Shown here: piece after piece, positions 23,956-33,845 of the stretch
Numbering within the stretch: the stretch's first letter is position 1
Layout: every line of letters begins with the position of its first letter
Assembly (NCBI GenBank): GCA_029204225.1
Contig: CM055093.1
Coordinates: 46,234,338-46,298,337 of the forward strand
Reading direction: 5' to 3'
Source of the DNA: Diphasiastrum complanatum
Taxonomy: Eukaryota; Streptophyta; Lycopodiopsida; Lycopodiales; Lycopodiaceae
DNA length: 64,000 bases
Made by a program: the position numbers and the translations under genes
The notes under the pieces: model-generated
Databases searched by the model: none
What the model was told of the DNA's origin: nothing
Seen by the model: the letters and a program-made list of their open reading frames with translations, nothing else

Positions 23956-26900
23956 CACTATGGCGGCAAAAGAGGATACAGGAGGTGCTCCTTCCATCAC
24001 CAGCATATATGCAGGTTTTGTGTGCATACCGGGTGCACTGGAGGGCGCGATTTGGAGAGTTTCAATGCGTTTTTTCTTCCGATTTTTCTTCTTTATACTT
24101 ACTTGCAGGTAGCTGTTGAGCAAAAATCTACTGCAGTTTATTGCAGTTTATTGCCTACATTAGGGCGCATTTATTGTTTGCTTAGCCTTACTTTGATTCC
24201 ACAAATGCATAAGCAAGTATCTTTTACAGATTTACAACAAATAGATTTCTTTATGGCTGGAAAACAGGGTAGATGTTGCCCAAATTTTCCCAAAAACTCA
24301 GATTTGGAGATTGCCTTTCCTTAATCACAGGATAGGTGTTACCGTAACCCATACCTTTCAAAGAATGGCCTTACTGGCTCACACTAACCTGCAAAACACT
24401 GTTACATACATATCCAAAGTCATTACTTGCTATTATTACCTGGCTCTACTAGTGAGGAATAGGCTGATGCTAGAATAGCTCAAATGGTTTGTGTTTGAAC
24501 TTTGAAGCAAGGTTCCACCCTGATTCGAACCGGCCAATTCGAACCGATTCTTTCCGGTTCGAACCGGCAGGCCAGGTTCGAATCGGAAAACGGTTCGAAC
24601 CGAAAAAAAAAAATAATTTTAAAACGTTTTTTTTTTGAGTTTTTGGGTTTTTTTTTTTTTTTTCTAAATCCGGTTCAAACCAGGTTCAAACGGTTCGAAC
24701 CGCGGTTCGATGCAACCTTGCTTTGAAGTGCTTATCCTTAGCACAGTAGGAAAAAGACTCTATGAAACATGCCTTAGCAAGGAGTTGGGACTTTAGCGGA
24801 CAAGGCGCTTGCAATAGAGAGTGCCATAGTGGTAGAGGCAATGATGGAATTTGATGGGGAGTTTAGGATGGGGGTCTTGGCGCAGACTCAGAAACTTTGC
24901 AAAAATCATGACACCGAGGTTTTTCATTGGGAAGTGACTCAAATGAGTCAAGAGTAGAAACATAAATGGTGTAAACATGTGAAAGAGGATTAGCTGGAGT
25001 TTAATTTTTTCAAGGATGATGAAAATCAAAACTGTACAAAAACTCAAGCCAACAAAATTGTCTTTCAGTCGATCATTAGAGATTGATGATCACTATAAAC
25101 ATTAAACCTACAAAATACAAATACGGCATAAGCGACAATGCCAAAGCCTCGACGAAGGATAGCAGCCACACCAACTGAACTACCATTGGTGTTAACAAAA
25201 AGTCACTTCTCAAAATCGGATATACAAAGGACAGAAGGCAATCGTTAAGAAGATTTTGAGCTGGTCAAAACTTCAAAGTCTTTTGGAATTGAGATGCTAG
25301 AAGATTCAGAAAAGAAAGTGGTTCGGTTGAATCGGTATTTGAAAGCATTGCCGTCTGTTGTTTTCAATAAATATGGTCATCCACTAGAGAGTTATTCTTC
25401 TTCACAACAATAATGACTATGGTTATCATCTACTCAATAATGTTTCCAAATAGGCTTAACAAAGCTGTTGTCTTCCAGGTTCAAGGCGTCACACAAGAGG
25501 CTACAGGGTACATTGGGACCGCATATGTAACAATGAAGGAATTCTTCGAAAAAATATTCACTGCCATTCGACCTGCTGTGGATGTGGCAGTTCCATACGT
25601 TCAAAAGGCTACTGATGCAGTGATCAAGATCACTGCACCAGTTGCTTCTGATGTTGCTAGACAAGCAGATAACGCTCTTCAAAGTGTGGGTGTGGATACA
25701 AAGCCAGTTATTGAGGTAGCCAAGGTGAGAAAAATCTTTCTAATTTAAATAAAATCTCAATTTTTCTGTCTTTTGGTGATGCATTGTCATATGTTGTCCT
25801 AAGAGCTTGATTCTGACTCACATCTTCTCTATGTTTATAATGCTATGCAACTTCAAGCTCTTACGTACTTAGAGTACATACAAGATGGTAGGCACACTGT
25901 GTGGTGGTCTGTCTGAGTATATTCTGTGGAGTTTTTAGCTCTACAGATTTTCATGCATATCTCATACTGACTTTATGGCAGTCAAACACTGAACTCAGAC
26001 CGCAGTCACAATTGCAGAAGAAGCTGCAGAGAACACAACAAAGGTCTTTGAGAGTGCTTCTCCGGTGGCAGTCTCGACTCTAGAGTCTCTTTTGGCTTCA
26101 GATCCTTTCATCCTTGCAGGAGGTGCTGGAGGATTATTGTTGCTCTACCTCTTTGCTCCTTCGATTGGCTCCAGTATCGCGTATGCTGCTAGAGGTTATA
26201 AAGGTAGCTAAAAAATCACATACTGACCTGTAGTTATGTTAAATCTTTTGATGTATTGGCAGGAGTCCTAGTCCAATATATCTAACAATGCCCATGCTTA
26301 ATATTTTGAAACTCTTTATTTTCTCTTAGGTTGAATTCATTTTGAGCACCCTTTCAGCTTCTTATGACTACAAAATCTGTAAGAGTTAACCACTTTGATA
26401 TAGGAAGAGTTTCGTGATACATCCTTGTGGCTTGCTCTCAGGTACTAATCAAATAAAAGACAACAATTGTGAGGCTGTGCCATGTTTAATAATCTACAGT
26501 TTCTGTCAAATGCAGGTAACCTGACTGCTGCACAGGCTCTGGACCTCCTCTCAAAAGAAGACTATACACTGGTAGATGTCCGCACAGAAAAGGAAAAAGC
26601 CAAATCTGGAGTTCCAAGTCTTCCAAAGAGTGTGAAAAATAAATTTTTGTCGATCCCGTGCGTCTTCCTATCTGTAGCTCAAGTATACAAATAAAATTCT
26701 TCTTTCAATTTTTTTTATCCTTGTGGCTTAAAAGCTTGTATGTTGAAACATTCCTCATGTGCATGACTAGCAAATAGTGTCAAAATCATTTCATTTCAAG
26801 AATCTGTTTTTGCCTACTGGTTTGTGTCTCTTTTCATGTAGGCCATGTGCCTTAATTTCAGATTGGAGGAACTTCCTAGCAAGCTGAAAGGCCAACTGCG

Positions 26901-27616
26901 AAATGCACGGAAAGTGGAAGCTGAGATTGCTGCTATTAAAATTTCTTCTCTAAAGAAGCTCAATAGAGGATCAAAGATTGTTATTTTGGATGGGTACGGA
27001 GTACCAAACACAAGCCTGAAGATCTGATAATTATCTTTGTTGCAACTGCTTAACAGTTTATATTGCTTCTTCACCATATTTGTTGATCGATTGTTTTTGT
27101 GCATATATTATGCTCTATGCTGTGTCGGAGCTGGCCATTAAGTTTATGGAGATAACATGCTTGATAGTCTTCTGTATCTTACCGTACGCACCTGAGAATG
27201 TAGTTGTATATGCGGTGATACATACTTGGTCAGTGGAATTTCAGTTTGCAAAACAGGAGTCACAACACTTTGTTTCATTTAAATCTTTGCTTGTTACACA
27301 TAGATAAATGAATTTGTTATGTTCATGTGGCAGGTATGGCGATGTTGGTAAGTTTGTGGCAAAGTCCCTCACTGATCTCGGCTTCAAAAACACATGGATG
27401 ATTGTGGATGGGTTTGATGGTGGCAGAGGTTGGGTTCAGAGTAAACTTGGAACGGAAACCTACAATAATTCCTCAATTGCTGAAATATTATCACCGTCCA
27501 GAATAATTTTAGCAGCACCAAGTACAAAAAAGCTATTCTCAAATACTTCGTCCGACCTCATTGACTCCACCCCACGCCGAAGTCGCCTTCTCCCAAGTGG
27601 ATCTTCTGATGAGTGA
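13643..27616 (+). CDS. CAS: Calcium-sensing receptor, chloroplastic (six exons)
   Basis: Thylakoid membrane protein needed for calcium-dependent stomatal closure, chloroplast calcium signals and light acclimation in Arabidopsis and Chlamydomonas. Coding exons: 13643-13993, 25479-25724, 25999-26203, 26516-26657, 26862-26993, 27334-27616. All introns are GT-AG and all phases fit, giving 452 aa (Arabidopsis CAS is about 387). Residues 1 to about 70 are Ser/Arg-rich, like a transit peptide, followed by an Ala-rich hydrophobic stretch. Residues 118-230 are the CAS-specific Val/Ala-rich helical region. A single membrane span lies near 236-259 (PFILAGGAGGLLLLYLF). A rhodanese-like domain runs from about 269 to 430 (NLTAAQALDLL, YTLVDVRTEKEK, KIVILDGYGDVGK, GFDGGRGWVQSKLG). 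Its active-site loop has no cysteine, as is usual in CAS, so it is not a sulfurtransferase. The tail ends RLLPSGSSDE, like the FLPSSD tail of the Arabidopsis protein. The ATG at 13643 has good context (AGCAATGGCGATG). Start and splice sites are by eye. Confidence 0.95.
15014..15084. repeat. Short hairpin repeat, copy 1
   Basis: About 70 bp from CTTATGACATCACTGG to CACAAATAGATAT, shared almost base for base with the insertion at 18562-18635. Its core is a perfect inverted repeat: ATTTGTGAAATT at 15045-15056 and AATTTCACAAAT at 15068-15079 around an 11-nt loop. It lies in CAS intron 1. Target-site duplications are not clear at this copy. Confidence 0.75.
15338..15480. repeat. Dispersed repeat shared with 41,091-41,230
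   Basis: Starts GTAGGGATGTTGTAGCATTT and contains ATCTCCTTTGTTATGT and GGTATTAT in the same order and spacing as the second copy near the SAC3A gene. No protein family was recognised in the overlapping 123-codon minus-strand frame. Confidence 0.6.
16471..16500. repeat. (CT)n microsatellite
   Basis: A CT run of about 30 bp in CAS intron 1, with a second short CT run near 16,555-16,567. Confidence 0.9.
16965..17307 (+). pseudogene. Ty1/copia reverse transcriptase fragment
   Basis: Translation gives NWMSQVQ, then LLAKGYSQKSGVDYGELFS, SSIRALLAIVVL, DAMTNFLNVEFIEEIYIRQ and KLCKAIYEMKQSPKT. These are the N-terminal RT blocks of copia (LVAKG.SQ..G.DY.ETFSPV; DV..AFL.G.L.EE.YM.QP; KL.KSLYGLKQSPR). 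The YVDD catalytic box is not reached: similarity ends near 17,307. One frame change lies near 17,020. It sits in CAS intron 1 in the sense orientation. Confidence 0.85.
17497..18028. repeat. 530-bp imperfect inverted repeat (foldback element)
   Basis: The left arm (about 17,497-17,615) and right arm (about 17,905-18,028) are reverse complements. Both carry CCTCAAACCCTTCCCGAATT, a (C)CATATCATGT block and GTCTGATTACGC in the same order. Arms start AACCTGTGTCTGA and AACCAGTGTCTGA. Weaker pairing continues inwards (CCTGAATAA, GAGAAGGC / GGCAGAAGC), so most of the element may fold on itself. No coding content was recognised. It could be a MITE or foldback transposon; target duplications are unclear because the right end abuts a copia fragment. 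Confidence 0.75.
18029..18475 (-). pseudogene. Inverted copia copy: primer-binding site and gag start
   Basis: Minus strand: TGGTATCAGAAC (18,463-18,474) follows the LTR end, then a leader and a gag start closely matching element A at 9,440-9,790 (TVDSKWKLK, LLIANELWDV-like and KKYGTS/KEVWDI blocks), broken by frameshifts. It stops near 18,040 at the edge of the inverted repeat. This is a second, opposite-strand member of the element A family inside CAS intron 1. Confidence 0.8.
18476..19250 (-). mobile_element. 5' LTR of the inverted copia copy (outer end approximate)
   Basis: Aligns in reverse with the LTR at about 8,590-9,272, including the TATA-like AGTATAAATAG and the GTTCG...GATAGGCGTAG block. 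It carries an extra duplication of about 86 bp (GATGCGAGTACAAAACAATA at about 18,920 and 19,006) and a 74-bp insertion (see 18,551-18,646). The outer limit is where similarity fades. Confidence 0.75.
18551..18646. mobile_element. 74-bp hairpin insertion with 11-bp direct repeats
   Basis: ATTCTTCTACG occurs at 18,551-18,561 and exactly again at 18,636-18,646, flanking 74 bp that are absent from the homologous LTR at 9.1 kb. The insert contains the perfect inverted repeat ATTTGTGAAATT (18,597-18,608) / AATTTCACAAAT (18,620-18,631). A second copy of the insert lies at 15.0 kb. The layout is that of a very small insertion element with a target-site duplication. Confidence 0.7.
19780..22165 (-). 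pseudogene. hAT-family transposase pseudogene (BED finger, DUF659)
   Basis: Read on the minus strand. A BED-type zinc finger at about 22,120-22,000 is split over two frames: CKYCNKSYA, then RIRAHLFWISGYDIGECP. A DUF659 domain at 21,606-21,220 has TKHLTSDVESV, WKRYGCIVISDGSSDIKRR, LINILVSSCKGTIFLRSID and EYIFDEIKKIIGKWG. After a probable intron, VIVDNAANYVSIGHMVEEHYP and FWTPCA follow at about 21,130-21,030. Further segments (RFAYIFIVLEQLLK, FWEEVESIVIEL and VLRLTNREGSTLGLLYEI) lie at 20,130-19,830. Frameshifts, a stop in the last segment and a tandem amplification disrupt it, and the C-terminal dimerisation domain was not seen. It lies antisense in CAS intron 1. Confidence 0.82.
19894..21030. 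repeat. 368-bp tandem repeat inside the hAT pseudogene
   Basis: AGCTTGTTACCTAGTGGGGG recurs at 20,261, 20,629 and 20,997, an exact 368-bp period, with near-identical sequence between. A diverged partial unit lies to the left, from about 19,930. Each unit carries one transposase exon (read on the minus strand) plus adjoining intron-like AT-rich sequence. Within the unit a 24-bp block, GACTTGGCCTxTGTGGACCC, is itself duplicated. Confidence 0.93.
22274..22336. repeat. (CT)n microsatellite at the 5' edge of an ORF1-like element
   Basis: A pure CT run of 63 bp, followed directly by GC-rich sequence of the retroelement at 22,337. Confidence 0.95.
22337..23880 (+). pseudogene. LINE ORF1-like retroelement copy, 3' truncated
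   Basis: It starts at the (CT)n edge with a C-rich, Pro/Ser-coding segment, then an open frame (23,246-23,881, 211 codons). That frame has a coiled coil (ADFQLLKQELSQLKGIVISL to EQVIS, about 23,370-23,490), a SWAAVLKK motif, and NIRVRGIPDTQDAIAEA...FLETTLG, which resembles the start of the RRM of LINE ORF1 (Transposase_22-like) proteins. A C run at 23,805-23,818 ends the similarity. The block PSKSIELFSSW with its DNA context recurs at about 61,262-61,300. Endonuclease and RT are absent, so it is non-autonomous or truncated. Assignment to a LINE ORF1 is inference from domain order. Confidence 0.6.
23896..23953. repeat. (GA)n microsatellite
   Basis: A GA run of 58 bp just after the ORF1-like copy; the opposite-strand equivalent of the other CT tracts. 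Confidence 0.95.
24517..24712. repeat. Cluster of TTCGAA-centred palindromes
   Basis: Seven or more variants of CGGTTCGAACCG in under 200 bp: for example CCGGTTCGAACCGG at about 24,554-24,567, CAGGTTCGAATCGG at about 24,573, ACGGTTCGAACCG at about 24,590 and again at about 24,689. An A-rich and T-rich spacer of about 60 bp interrupts them. Adjacent units can pair with one another. The core also matches the tRNA B-box consensus (GGTTCGAnTCC), but no A box or tRNA fold was found. Confidence 0.85.
25479..25724 (+). CDS. CAS: CAS exon 2 (residues 118-199)
   Basis: Acceptor TCTTCCAG, phase 0. Encodes VQGVTQEATGYIGTAY through KPVIEVAK, the most characteristic CAS-only segment. Donor AAG|GTGAGA. 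Confidence 0.93.
25999..26203 (+). CDS. CAS: CAS exon 3 (membrane span)
   Basis: Starts after GAACTCAG with TAVTIAEEAAENTTKVFE and carries the transmembrane helix LAGGAGGLLLLYLFAPSIG. A competing AG at 25979-25980 would break the frame. Ends phase 1 at TATAAAG|GTAGCT. Confidence 0.93.
26516..26657 (+). CDS. CAS: CAS exon 4 (start of rhodanese-like domain)
   Basis: Acceptor AATGCAG, completes a Gly codon and then encodes NLTAAQALDLLSKEDYTLVD through KFLSIP. Donor ATCCC|GTGCGT, phase 2. Confidence 0.92.
26862..26993 (+). CDS. CAS: CAS exon 5
   Basis: Acceptor AATTTCAG, completes Pro and encodes LEELPSKLKGQLRNARKVEA through KIVILDG, the strand before the former active-site loop. Donor GATGG|GTACGG, phase 2. 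Confidence 0.92.
27334..27616 (+). CDS. CAS: CAS exon 6 with stop codon
   Basis: Acceptor ATGTGGCAG. Encodes YGDVGKFVAKSLTDLGF, GFDGGRGWVQSKLG and the basic-Ser tail RRSRLLPSGSSDE, then TGA at 27614. The tail is rich in Ser/Thr; the Arabidopsis C-terminus is a known STN8 phosphorylation target, and the equivalent site was not mapped here. Confidence 0.94.
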
Positions 27617-30600
27617 TGAATTTCAATTTCAAGTGATCATCTAAACAAAGAGGCTCCTTGCTTTGCTCCACGCCACCCCTAAGAAGACTTCTGGTGTTGT
27701 GAGATGAACAGAATATGCACCTTGTTATATACAATAATTGCATTGTGTGATGGTTCATTGATTTTGCTTCTTGTTAAGGAATCTTATTATGGAGTAGCTT
27801 GACCAGGCCAGGCCTGGTTCTGTTTATAGTGTGAGTAAGCTTTTTCTATTATATTATTTGACTATATGGATGTGATGATCTTTCTACTCGCGCTACTTTG
27901 TGTTGGCAATGGTGGTTGCTACACTTGAATATTTTGAAACCTCCTTCCTCTATTTTGATTGATGTGTTTTTTTTTTGCAAAGAAACGTGAATTGTCGACA
28001 CACTTTCTTGCAAAAGAGGGGTAGCAGTTAAAGGCTCCATTTATGAGGCACCAAGAAGACGTGTTGTGTTCTTGGAAGGTTCTTTGTTGGAGCTGTTGTA
28101 GGACTTTGGTAGGAAGTTCTTCGGGGACTAACAAAAAAATAGGGCACAAGTAGATGTGCTTTTAATGTACGCATGCAGATGTGTTATTTGAGGTTACAAT
28201 ATCTAAGCTTTAGTTTCTATTGGCTTTGTGACAGTTGAATTCCCATCATTACGCTTGATTTTGGCTACAATGGATTATTGCAACGAAGTTATTACATTTT
28301 GATGCCCATCTAAACTTGTTCACATTTCTTTTGAACTTGGTAATCAATTCTATAGAGCTATAAATGTGATAGGGCAGAAAACATGCAATAAGTCAATAGA
28401 GATTGATACTTCTTGTAACAAAAAACACATGATTGTTTTCTTATAGAAAGCTAATTGAATATTGCGTGTGGCTTCTATTTAGGAATCAATCAAAGTACAC
28501 ATTTGTGGCTCAACAAATTGAAAGAAAATTAAATTACGAGTCTTTTTCCCTTTTCCTCTACTTCCTTTTCATTTGTCAAATTTTTAAATTATATTTGCAA
28601 ATGGAACAAGCTTTTTTGCACTCTTCAAACTCGGTCAAATTTGAGTGGAATCTTGGCAACAAATCAGTGGAGATTTCCATATTGTTTAGTAGCATCCCTT
28701 ATAGAATCTCAACATGTTCAAATGCTTTGCGGCTATTAGTAAAGCATATCAAGATACTAAAACAAAATCAATACCAAATGCATCCCTTAAAAGTTGAAGT
28801 TCACATTCATAATCAAAGCTAAATTGACTTAATTCTGGCCTTGCCTTGAAAATCAAAGGCAAGACCTTATGTTGCATTGGTTAACAATAGTTCCATTCAA
28901 GTCAAACATCTTCTATTTTAAAAAGACTACTTGACACAAACTCAAAGTATGAATTGCCACTCATAAACAATCAAATCAATCAATCATCACTAACCACTTT
29001 TTAGTTGATAACATGTATCGTAATGTTTAAATGTTAAATTTAGTTATAATAAGACATCTATATGTATTATTCTAATGTTTAACAAAGTGTTGAAATTTTG
29101 TGTATATATGTGGCTTGAGATTTGAATGACAACCATCAATTGCACACAGACATTATATCATCATTTTTTTTTTTGTGAAAAACAACAATGAGCCTATTAT
29201 TTGGATTGCCTTGAGGATGTTATGGCTAGTTATTTGAATTTCTAGATAATACTCCGACAATTCAAGAATGAAATGTAGCTTGTCCATCAAACTGGCAAAT
29301 CGTCAATGGTGAACTTTAAAGTCATGAATGTTTATTCTTTGAGGTGAGAAAAAAAAACTTTTACTACTTTGCCATATTCAACGTGGCTAGTTGTTTTTAT
29401 CCAATCTTTTGCATCATATCTTATTATTCCCTACACTTACAAAACCTCAAAATACTACAATGGAGGCAAGGCCTTTGTTTTATGCCACAACATTCATGTA
29501 TTTTCTTTTGTGATGATAATATGTTCACTCAAGGGAATAGTTAGCACTAAGATTTAAAAAGGACAATTATTTGTTGTATGACACTTTATTATCTTTTAAG
29601 ACTAGTTTGATTTCTCAACAATAATAAGAATATTTTAACATGAAAATTCTAGTGATATCGCCCAACTACATGCTCTACACTACAAAAAAATTCAAACTTT
29701 TATCTAATGCTATTCTCAATGAAACACAAAAAATTGAGCAAGAAAACATAGGATAAAAGAGTTTTAAATTTTTGTTTCCATCTTTTAGATTGTTCCTCAC
29801 TATAACGTACCCTAAATATGATATTTTTGAAGATGCTCGACCTTTTAGAGTGATGAACAATGCAATTTATGCTGCCAACTATTAGCTACAAATCATTTAA
29901 GTTGATGATTGTTTTAAAGAATATATACACTTGTAAACTTGTGTAACTAGAATCTAAGTCATAAAATGTTTATGTTCAAAAACCAAAATTTTGAGTGGTA
30001 TATTTTACATTGTGGTATGACACAAAATCATGCCATAAAAGTATGTATAGTGTGACTTCTAGGAGTGCAATCATGCCCGTTTGTTACAGCTCTAGTGTTA
30101 AGCAAAAATGTGATAGGTAGTTAAATAAACTTGTATGTATGTGTTAAGATGGAAAGTTTAAGTGAAAAAGAATCAGAAGATAGCTACTCCAAGTTGTCCT
30201 ACAACTTTTGCATCTTGTACAAGGCAATACATGTACAAAATATGAGCTCAATTCTTTGTTAACTCAAAATAACAAGATTGAGCTTGAAAGCAAAGTTGTA
30301 GAATCTACTTAATGACTAAGAAAAAAGAGAGATCAATTAGCAAGCTCCCATTGATACTATCACATCATAAGGAGAGGAAAACACACAAGCTTTACATTCC
30401 ACAAATGAACATGAATGACATAAGAAATATAAAGGGTTTTGTTCCTTTGGAGTATGGAGAGTCAAGCTAGTGTGGTTTTCCCTTATTGGATGATTCTAAG
30501 GGCCTTATTCGTCAGCTTTACATCCATTTCCTTTTTGTGACATTCCCTGTGGTACAAAAGCTAGTCAACACAATGCATTTCCTACACTTTAGGACAACAT

Positions 30601-31400
30601 CTACAACTAGCTTTAAAAAATTCACAACCATTATACAATTTTTACAAATTGCTTGTTCATTTGGCAATGTTTGACTTTTATTTTATTTTATTTTATTTGA
30701 GATGGAGTACATTGCTATAACATCATTATGCTCAATATTTATGCTACACATCAATAGACAGCCATGTAAAATGCATAGCAAATGAATTTGGAGCCAAGAG
30801 TCTACTAGATATCCTTTTATACATGCATGCTAAGGTTTGGGATTGATGTTTCATTGCTACAAGAACCACTTTCCATCAAACTTAGCTACAACAAGTGTGT
30901 TTGACTTGTTTCTCAAGTACATTACTAAATTCAATAATTTGGAAACTTTACTTATCCCCATTTCATGTTGAGGATGTCTATGCCAGTCTCTTTTCAACCT
31001 CATTGTAATTCTTCTTTAGTGCCTCTGAAATTATATCATCAAATTATTTCAAAGCACAATGCAGAAATTATCCAATTCAAAGCTAGGCCTATAATTGGCT
31101 ATAGATATTACAATCATTCTTGAACTATGAGTACTATAACCTGTTATATAAATTTTTTTTTGGCTTAATAGTAGTAACATCTATACCAAAAAAATATAAC
31201 CAAGACTGAAATGTTCTTTGGAATCAAAACCGCATTCTCCAACTTAGAAGTCCACAGTCCATGTAGAAAGTAGGGTAGTTGATCACATTCATAGTATGCT
31301 TATCAAATTTGCCAAAGAGATTTTTGGCTTGATTATGTGAAAATGAGGGATCAATGTAACCGGGCATGTAGAAGGTGTGTAAGTCCACTCAAATTCTCAC
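27617..31400. other. Intergenic DNA downstream of CAS, no gene recognised
   Basis: The first few hundred bases should hold the CAS 3' UTR. The rest is AT-rich, with open frames of 130 codons or fewer showing no family motifs. A (TTTTA)n run lies near 30,676-30,698. Nothing else was identified. Confidence 0.5.
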
Positions 31401-31920
31401 ATGACATGAATCCAAATTGTGCCATAGAAACCCTAAAGAGCTAGACATGCAATCCACCACCCAATTGGAGAGATCAATCCAACAAGCACACCCCTAAACC
31501 CTCTCATGTTGTTGTTGTCACTTCCAATTCATTTCTTTTTGTCTTTGCACCTCCTCGCATGGTGCCTTTAGTGCTAAGCTTGATGGGCCTATGTGGCAGT
31601 GTCACATGGGAATCACATGCATTTCACATGGGCACCTCCTAGGATAGCCAATAGTAATAAGAGGTGTGCCACATAGGCAACCAGTAGGATTAAGAGGTGA
31701 AGGGCCTACCTCAACCATAAAAAGGCACATTGCTAACAAGAGGTGTCATTGTTTCATTGTGAACATCTATGTTTCTAACCTTGCTCTCTCTCATGCTTTT
31801 GGTTCCATTCATTGTTTGCTTTGTGTTCCTTTGGCAGTGTTAAATCATTCTTGAGAGTGTGGTGTAGAGTTAGTTAGTGATAAATCTCTTTGGATTGGCC
31901 TAGTGTGCCATGGTATCTCA
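31400..31920 (+). mobile_element. Possible solo LTR with primer-binding-like end
   Basis: A TATA-like CCATAAAAAGGC near 31,720 is followed by a 200-bp leader and then GTGCCATGGTATCTCA at about 31,905-31,920, whose TGGTATC matches the initiator-Met tRNA complement before diverging. No second LTR or coding remains were found, so this is weak. Confidence 0.25.
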
Positions 31921-33456
31921 CAACGAGCAATCAAAATGAGGTTCATATTGACAAATGTTAGACGTCTCGATGTCTAGATTCAGAGTAACTCTTAATTTCA
32001 ATTTGTTTGTGACAAGGTCAGTTGCAATCTTGCAATATACTTTGGTAGTTTGGCTTCGACAATTATGTGTGTCATTACATTGCCAACTTGTTTGATACTT
32101 CTAGTATTAGGACAACTAGGATCAACATATTCTATTTCTACATTTGATTCTAAACGGTACGTCTCATTTGTGAATCCAAGTATGTGGATGGTCCCTATGG
32201 TCACTTATCATAGTCATTGTTGGCATTCTCATAATGAGCTAGAAAGATATTCTCATTACCAAAGGTATGTTGCATGGGTGTTCCACCCGCTCTCTACAAT
32301 TAGTCTCTTCATGGTCCTTAATCGTTTGGCTCAAGTTATTTGAGTGAGATTCAAGGGTGGGTGATTAAGATGGTCGTGAAATTAGATTGGTCTCCCTTGA
32401 AATATGCATCCGTCCTTTCTATCTATGGTTGCTTTGTATGCAAGATGATGTTCCTCATTCAATTCCACTCATTTAGCTATGCAACTGACACTTGGATTTG
32501 CTCACAATTGTATGAGAAAAGTCTAGGTCCATTCTCATTCATATGACTATCTCAGTTGATTAATACCCGATGCAAATCTATAGTTTTATCAATCATAGAG
32601 TCAATCACTTGATATAACACTCAATTATTTGATTAATTGATAGATTATCGAGTAGGACAATTATATGTATGATCAAGTGATTTCTCGATAAAATGATCAA
32701 AACAATGTCAATCAATCATATTCTCGACGACCATTAATCAACATCTTTATTACAATTGTAAATGATATTTCAATTAATTAGTATGACTTTATATAATTTT
32801 ATATAGGTCAAACACCAACAACTAGAAAAAATATCATATAGGTCACGTATCACTAAGGTCTCCAATATATCATAAATGCTATTGATCATGGACCCTATGC
32901 TACCACCATTTAGGAGGTCACATGACAAAAAATCATGTTTTCACTTTGACCATATATTTATGTCATGAAATCAAATCAAATCTATGACACCTAGATTTTT
33001 AACAAATCTAGATTTTCATGACATCATCGATTTGATATAATATTGTATCATAAAACCGCAAAAGATTTGCCAAATTAGTTGTTTAATAAAAACATGTACT
33101 ATCGTTATATCTCATGATGTTGTCTTTTATGTCAAATAAAAACTTGTCAAATTACTTGTCTAATAATAATATGTACTTTCTTTGTATCTCATGATTTTGC
33201 CTTGTATGTCAAATCTCAAAAAAAAATAAAATTTATAACAATATAAAACTAGTTTTAACAATTAAGTACTACCATAATGAGCCATGATTTGATTTTTTAT
33301 GTTCCATCATATTAAAAAAAACATTTCATGTTTTTTTTTAAGTCAAATGTTATAATAAAATATTTTCATAAATTCTAGAAAAAATTATGACTTGCATGAC
33401 ATTTAAAGCATGCAAGCCCATGTGGGGGACCCTCCCACACGCGAAGTAACATCCAT
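31921..33456. other. AT-rich intergenic DNA with a short duplicated segment
   Basis: No gene was seen. A segment of about 88 bp is repeated in diverged form at about 33,060-33,215 (CAAATTAxTTGT, ATGTACT and ATCTCATGATxTTG blocks). Confidence 0.5.
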
Positions 33457-33559
33457 GCGTGGATTATCCATGCGGATACCTTTTGTGTGGATAATCCACG
33501 CAAAACTTGAATGTCAATAAAACTAGATTTCCAAGAGCATTTTGGTCTTCTTCTTTTGC

Positions 33560-33780
33560 TTTCAAGTTTAGTGAATGTTCTGTTTAGTGCTCTTCCTAAT
33601 CTATTGATCTTGCTTGCTATTGCTCTTCTAAGCTCTATAGATCTTGCTTGCTTGCTCTTGCTTGTTATTGATCTGCTCTTGCTATTGCTTGCAAGCTCTT
33701 TCTAATCTATTGATCTTGCTTGCTTGCTCTTGCTTGCTATTGATCTTGCTCTTCTCATTGCTTACTCTTTTAATCTTACA
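33560..33780. repeat. Degenerate CTTGCTTG-rich tandem repeat
   Basis: Variants of TATTGATCTTGCTTGC and CTTGCTTGCTATTGATCT recur with an outer spacing near 115 bp (CTAATCTATTGATCTTGC at about 33,597 and 33,711). It lies just upstream of the ATG at 33,846. Confidence 0.7.
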
Positions 33781-33845
33781 CTCTTCACTACTCTTTCACT
33801 CCCATTCTCCACTACTTTTTAACTTTTTAAGTTTTCTTTGATACA

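Larger units (their letters stand above)
13994..25478 (+). other. CAS: CAS intron 1, 11,485 bp, transposon-laden
   Basis: GTGAGC...CCAG boundaries between phase-0 exons. It contains the elements listed separately at 15.0, 17.0, 17.5-18.0, 18.0-19.25, 19.8-22.2, 22.3-23.95 and 24.5 kb. No gene or repeat was recognised in about 14,110-15,000, 15,500-16,470, 19,250-19,780 or 24,730-25,440. Confidence 0.9.

Noticed and set aside
24573-24602. tRNA gene, because of GGTTCGAAtC B-box-like motifs
   Set aside because: No A box at the right distance, no cloverleaf arms, and the motif is one of many palindrome copies.
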